The notes under the pieces: model-generated | Told to the model about the DNA's origin: nothing | What the model saw: only the letters and a program-made list of their open reading frames with translations | Database searches by the model: none | Assembly (NCBI GenBank): GCA_014529385.2 | Contig: CM043944.1 | Location: 180,179,240-180,239,239, forward strand | Length of the DNA: 60,000 nucleotides | DNA from: Adiantum capillus-veneris | Taxonomy: Eukaryota > Streptophyta > Polypodiopsida > Polypodiales > Pteridaceae | Reading direction: 5' to 3' | Shown: positions 55,150 to 60,000 of the stretch, in pieces | Layout: every line of letters begins with the position of its first letter | Position numbering within the stretch: position 1 is the stretch's first letter | Program-made: the position numbers and the translations under genes

Positions 55150-55788
55150 CTAGAGGTGTTTCTTGTGTTTGTCTAATGAATTAGAGTAGATGATGATATC
55201 ATCAAAGAACACTGTAGTAAAGGTTTGGTAAGGCCTGAATAGCTTCTCCATCAAGCATTTGAATGTGGCTGGTGCATTGGTCAAGCAAAAAGGCATGACA
55301 ATGTATTTGTAAATACCAAACGTAGTTCGAAATGTGGTCTTTACAATGTCTTGATCAGTTATCCTTATTTGATGATAGCCACTTTTTAGGTCAATCCTAC
55401 TGAAGTAGGTAGACCCTTGTAGATTATCAAATAGGTCTTCTACCCGTATAACGGGAAATCTATTCTTGATAATGATCCTATTTAGTGCTCTATAGTCGAC
55501 ACACATACGATATGTGCCATCTTTCTTTTTCACTAGTAGCACAGGAGAACAAAATGGAGATGAGCTAGGCCTAACCATGCCCTTCTCAACTAACTCATGC
55601 ACTTGCCGCATAATCTCCTCTTGTTGAGCTTGAGAAACTCTATAAGGAGGTTTGTTAGGTGGTGAACTTCTTGGAAGAAGTACAATTGCATGGTCATCAT
55701 TGCCATGTTTAGGAGGTATCTCACAAGGGATGTTGTCAATAAAGACATCTTGAAACCCCTTGAGAAAATTGGATAACTCTAATTCCTT
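55150..55788 (-). pseudogene. Chromovirus E2 reverse transcriptase
   Basis: Bases 55150-55611 are open: VLLVKKKDGTYRMCVDYRAL, TYFSRIDLKSGYHQI (catalytic Asp), MPFCLTNAPATFKCLMEKLF and TVFFDDIIIYSNS with the F-F-D-D site. Upstream, 55612-55788 carries the linker with stops. These are exactly the blocks deleted from E1. Confidence 0.9.
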
Positions 55789-56343
55789 TTAATTGTGTAT
55801 ATTTTCTTTTGCTAAAACATAAGGTTCATTTTGAGAATCTTTAACAAAAATCATGTATATGGAAATAGGGCTCTTTATTGAATTGTTGAAAGATTGTGTA
55901 TGTACAATGGGTATAGTGTTACCCATTTCCTTAGCATCTATATACATATCTTTTTCCCTGAACATAAAGGAGATTCTCCTTTCAGGGAATTTAACATTGG
56001 CAGCCATGCAATCAAACCATGGTGCCCCTAGGATTACATCCTCATGCTTGAGAGGAGAGATAAAGAAGTCCTCTTTGTCCACATAGCTTTGGACATGGAG
56101 CCTCATTTTCCCGCTTAAGGGAGTGACTAAAGCTTCTTGCCCCTTGAAAGCAATGTTTGCGGGTAGGACATCTCCCATCTCGTAGGCTTGTATGCCTAGC
56201 TTGGTGTCCAACTCTATAGATGTAAAATTGTGATTAGAACTAGGGTCAAAGAGAATAAAAGCATCATGTTCTCTTACCTTTCCCCAAGCATGGCATAGAG
56301 GAGATCCTTTGTGATGATTTTTCTCCTCTTGTATTTCGACCAA
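55789..56343 (-). pseudogene. Chromovirus E2 protease
   Basis: Open for 184 codons. FILFDPSSNHNFTSIELDTK has D-P-S-S at the catalytic loop (E1 has D-P-G-S), so the invariant Gly is Ser. EDVILGAPWFDCM is the second conserved block. It ends at TAA before the RT linker. Confidence 0.8.
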
Positions 56344-57481
56344 GGTAGCTAAGGAGGATCATGGCAGTTGTTCTTTTGGGGACAAGCGCGGTACACATGC
56401 CCTTATTTGCCGCACTTGAAACACCGGTTATCCTTGCAATAACGCTCAAGCTCTTCAGGAGAGAGTTTATTTTTGCCTTTGTAACCTCCCTTCTCCTTAG
56501 CTTTGCTGGAATTGCGCTTAGGAGACTTTTGGACATTGTCCTTCCCCTTAGGCTCATTGGAACCCTTGTTTTTAGGGGGCTTAGAATTCCTATTAGCCCC
56601 TGTTTGGAAATTGATTTGAGAGGACACCATAGTATGATGTATTTCCGCCGATATGGTGTGTGGCCTGTGGGAGTTGACATACTCTGCCATTTCTTCGGTT
56701 AAGCCCGCACAAAATTCCTGCTTTTGCTCTCCAAAATTCAACCTTTTTTCAAGACAGTGGCTTTGAGTTGTAGGTCCCAAAACTTGTCTACATATTTGTG
56801 GATGGATTCATAGGGAGAGAGCTTCAAGATTCTCCATTCGGTGAGTACTTTGTCTTTGGCATCGGTGGTTAAAAACTGCTTCATAATGGAAGCTCTTAAA
56901 TCTTTCCATGTTTGTGGATCTTCACATTTGGCTCTTAGGCTAGACCACCATTTTTGGGCGGACTTTTGAAAGTGCAAAGCTACATGGCATAGCTTAGAGG
57001 ACTCCGTGAAGCCCTCATCTCCGAGCGCCACATCAAATTGTTGGATAAAGGCCAAGACTTTGTCTGTAGCACCAAAAGTGCCATCGTAGCTAAGGAAAGA
57101 GATGCTCTTCCCTCCCTCTTTGAACTTCTTCAGCTTTGATGACCTCTTCCATGCGGCATAGGATTTCCTATGGCCTCTTCTTTTTGATGGTTCAAAGGTT
57201 GCACCATCACTTTCTTCAAAAGATGAAGAATTTTAGGAAGATGCAGAAGAGGGTGACCTCTTTCTTGCCTTTTTCTTTCCTTGATCTTTGTTGTCTTCAC
57301 CAATCACTGTCATAAGAGGAAGAGGATGAAGAAGATGGAGAAGAGGGTTTCCTCTTTCTCGCCTTTTCTTCTCTTGCTTTTTGTCATCCCTCTTTGAAGT
57401 ATGGTGTGGAGAAGTATGTGATGGTCTTATGCATGTTGGAGGCAATGGAAAGCATTTAGCCCGCCGTCTTCGTGGAGCCAT
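56344..57481 (-). pseudogene. Chromovirus E2 gag
   Basis: ATG at 57481 gives MAPRRRRAKCFPLPPT and a Lys/Arg-rich N-terminus, a TAA near 57233, then YDGTFGATDKVLAFIQQFDV, HFQKSAQKWWSSLRAKCEDP and YVDKFWDLQLKATV. A frameshift near 56740 and FCAGLTEEMAEYVNSHRPH follow. The zinc knuckle (about 56390-56450) reads CFKCGK, a TAA, then GHVYRAC, so a stop sits inside the CCHC. It is the full-length partner of the truncated E1 gag. Confidence 0.87.
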
Positions 57482-58231
57482 CTCTATTGAGGTGGTGGGA
57501 GACTCACTTCTTTATCGTTCCTTTGGTAGAGGCTCTCGAGTTCTCCTTTGAGAAGGAGATGCGTCATCAAGGAGCAAATTTCCGAGCCCTTCATAGTGAT
57601 CCTCTTCTTCTTCCCAAATCGAAGAGAGACCTCTTTTGTAAGTCTTGCAAGGAGGCTTCCTAGGTGCTCTCTCGTCATGGTGGGGATCTTGGAGAATCCC
57701 ATGGTCACGAAGCTGCCATTGCACTTCACTATGGATTGCCCATGGCTTATTGAAGCCTAGAAACAAGATAGTTAACAAGCATTGGGGCATCATTAGTAGC
57801 TTGCTCATTAGCAAAATCAAAGTTATCAACATTAATTTCACTCTCTTTACTATTTTCAGCCATTCTAACAACTTCTAGGTGTAAACTTTCTAGTTGTACT
57901 TTGGCACTTCAAGCCCTAGTTGCTACTATACCAGTGGCTTGAATACCATTAATTGCAAGGAATAGAAGAGAGGGTCATTCAACACCAAAACAACACCGAC
58001 TCTTGTCAACCTTCTAATAGCTCAATAGTGGTTAAGCCGTAGGCAAGCGCCATAGGACTCCACTATTAAGACCATAGCTCTTGACGGTGATGCCCTGTTA
58101 ACTGCACAAAGGCAAGCGCACTGCAAGTCTGAAAAATCCCTATTCTACTTACTCACATGCAATTAATAGTACCAACCATTGATAGATAGCTTGAGGACCT
58201 CCCTTCTTGAGCAAGAAAAGAGAAACCTTGT
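57482..58231 (-). other. Chromovirus E2 5' leader
   Basis: Region between primer site and gag. A short frame from ATG near 57863 reads MAENSKESEINVDNFDFANE and stops after about 40 codons, followed by further open stretches to 57484. It could be an upstream ORF or an N-terminal gag extension broken by frameshift. No motif was recognised. Confidence 0.5.
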
Positions 58232-58243
58232 GCTCTGATACCA
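58232..58243 (-). promoter_or_regulatory. Chromovirus E2 initiator-Met primer site
   Basis: The minus strand reads TGGTATCAGAGC, a perfect match to the initiator-Met tRNA complement, one base from the LTR end. Confidence 0.92.
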
Positions 58244-59019
58244 ATGTAACATTTACTAGTCTAGTAACTTGTGTGTAGCGGAAAATAGCATGAGCATGGT
58301 CAGCATTTCATTAGAATAGATTCCTAATGAGAATAACAAGAGTGCTTGGGTGGAGAGAGCAACAAAAAGCATAACACCTAGTTAGATAGCATGAACAATA
58401 CTTCAAAAGAGTGAGAAATTAAGCAAATGACAACAGTTGAGGACTAGATTTGGATGGAGCCGGTCCCCCCTCCAAAAGGCTTTCTATTATGGTTTTTCCC
58501 ATCAAGAGAGACATTTTACAATACAATACTTTGTTTTCCTTAAATTCTAGCTAGTGTAATGAAGATGGAAACTTCATGCACTAAGAAAAATACTTATCGA
58601 ACACAACATCAATTCCCTCACGGTCTCAGACCCAAGACCTCACACATCTTTGAAGATGGTGAGAGCTAGCGGGGTATAAGAGTAGATTTAGAGGAAGAAG
58701 GAGTATTCTTACAAGAAAGATGTACATCTCCTCACATAATCACTCATGAATATTAGCATATCTTAGCTTAGTGATTAGCATGGTAGAGGATATGAGCATG
58801 CATTGAAGCTTGGCTCTTGGTTGGATTTGCATCACAAAGCCAAGAGTTGTTGGTGTAGGCCTCCCTTCTCACAAGCTTGGAGTAGGTGATAAGCTTTCCA
58901 TTAAATCTTGAGAAGGAGAGAGGGTATTCTTACTCCACACATGAGCTAGTGTGAGTGTGTAGGTGATAATGCCTTTGAAAAATCAGCCCCCTCTCTCTCT
59001 TGGTCAACCCCTCTTGCTA

Positions 59020-59350
59020 GCATCCTATTGGTCCTCCCCAGGCTTAGCCAATGATAATTAAGCAGCATAAGTGATAGCCTTCTGACATGTGTCCCCCTTT
59101 CCCATTTTGTGAGAGATTTAGGTAATTAATAAATGCAACTAAACTCTCATTGGACCCCTTTGCCTCCTGGCCAATAGGAATCAGGCAAGCCATTTGGCTG
59201 CTGAATGCTCATTGGACCCCTTGGGAAACTGTCCAATAGTCTTCTAGAGAGATTAACTCCCATTGGTTCTTTTATTAAGTGTTTTTAAATTAATTAAACT
59301 AGATTTACTCTAGCCTAATTCTCATTGGTCCACCTCCAAGGCCATCCAAT
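59020..59350. repeat. Repeated CCAAT/ATTGG paired boxes
   Basis: ATTGG(A/T)CC followed 15-25 bases later by CCAATAG or CCAATGA occurs at about 59029/59054, 59151/59174, 59213/59237 and 59326/59351, with a lone CATTGG at 59262. Each pair can fold as a short hairpin. It lies where U3 of the E2 LTR would be. Confidence 0.65.
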
Positions 59351-59428
59351 AGGATTTGAGTACACCTTGAGGGCATCTAGGCTAGGGAGCTGACATGTGT
59401 CCCTCATTCACTTTGTGTAAAGGGAGCT

Positions 59429-59450
59429 TGTGTGTGTGTGTGTGTGTGTG
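59429..59450. repeat. (TG)11 microsatellite
   Basis: Twenty-two bases of uninterrupted TG. Confidence 0.97.
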
Positions 59451-60000
59451 AGTTTCTCTCTCCTCCCCTACTTGCAAGGATCGCCCCCTCCTATGTAGGG
59501 ATTGATAAAGACTTTTTGTGACACACACTAAGCACCCAATTTCCCTAGCGTTTGACCTTTGGAGACACCTTTGAATTTTGGAACCTTAGCATTTTGGAAC
59601 TCTTAATGGGCTACACCTTAGGGTCTTTTAATCCCTATTGCTGCACATTGCTATTTTGCAGATGGGCCCCCCTTTGGATCCCTATTTTCCCTCCTTTGGA
59701 TCCCTACCAATATTCTAGCTTTTTCTCCCCTGGCACTTCCCCATATTAAATGATCATTTAGGAGAATTAGATATAATTTCTTATTATGACACTTACTCCA
59801 GGCCTGAATCCTCTTTGATGATGTGGGTAAGATCACCGATGTCCAACTCTTGGGAAGAGGGTACTATTAGATAGAGTTCAAGTGTCTAGAGATGACATCT
59901 AAGGTGATTTCAATGAGCCTGCTTTGTATCCAAGGAGCTCAAGCCTACTTCAGACGATGGCATCATGGTTTTGACCAGACTATAAATGTGCTTGAGGAGG
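59451..60000. other. No recognisable feature
   Basis: AT-rich sequence to the window end. No coding frame or repeat partner was found. A duplicated CCCTTTGGATCCCTA phrase occurs near 59670-59705. Confidence 0.35.

Larger units (their letters stand above)
58245..59450 (-). repeat. Chromovirus E2 5' LTR (outer end not found)
   Basis: The inner end reads AAATGTTACA on the minus strand next to the primer site. The outer TG end is not identified; the 3' LTR is missing, so no partner is available for comparison. The upper part contains paired CCAAT/ATTGG boxes. The stop at 59450 is arbitrary. Confidence 0.55.

Noticed and set aside
57472-57878. Plus-strand frames opposite the E2 gag start
   Set aside because: Antisense shadows of the gag and leader; no independent support.

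Overview
This window looks like nuclear DNA of a land plant made almost entirely of transposable-element remains. No intact host gene, tRNA, rRNA or CRISPR array was found. The plant assignment rests on four things: Ty1/copia and Ty3 elements whose primer-binding sites match plant initiator-Met and Asp tRNAs, a chromodomain-bearing Ty3 family, a plant-like DEAD-box helicase fragment, and moderately AT-rich, stop-ridden coding relics. The Ty3 family at the window edges, with D-H-G in its protease-like domain, reminds me of elements of seed-free plants (mosses, lycophytes, ferns). That is recollection, not a search, and the clade is uncertain.

Positions 1-36804 form one giant inverted repeat. 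The left arm (about 1-18250) recurs in reverse complement as the right arm (about 18536-36804), around a 285-base axis near 18395. The left arm runs off the window start. From the outside in, each arm holds: a Ty3 element A (gag, protease-like, RT, RNase H, integrase) pointing toward the axis; an LTR-like block and a second gag; a relic region with two 20-bp palindromes; LTRs of family D in both orientations; an unidentified coding relic; a LINE RT relic; and element B, pointing away from the axis. Element B has a long LTR, a tRNA-Asp primer site, a roughly 3 kb leader and a broken gag. Its leader carries an array of about 300-bp monomers, each with a palindrome centred on ATCGCGAT. The arms agree at about 98-99 percent by eye, but divergence rises sharply next to the axis and the right arm has more frameshifts and homopolymer changes. 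Both a real inverted duplication and a long-read fold-back artefact must be considered.

Positions 36925-42715 are a patchwork. They hold a leader fragment shared with the arms but in the other orientation, a degenerate retroelement 3' end with a polypurine tract and long LTR-like region (including (AG)25 and a dispersed 20-bp motif array), and a DEAD-box helicase cDNA-like fragment lying directly before the polypurine tract and LTR of an element related to B.

Positions 42716-60000 are nested elements. In order they are: chromovirus E1 (+, RT core deleted, chromodomain preserved); an LTR plus gag of element D; a 4852-bp Ty1/copia element inserted in that gag with a 5-bp target duplication; a short tandem array; and chromovirus E2 (-, same family as E1, integrase triad preserved, 3' end lost) with its primer site and a 5' LTR carrying paired CCAAT boxes. 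All protein-coding stretches are interrupted, so nothing here is likely to be autonomously active.
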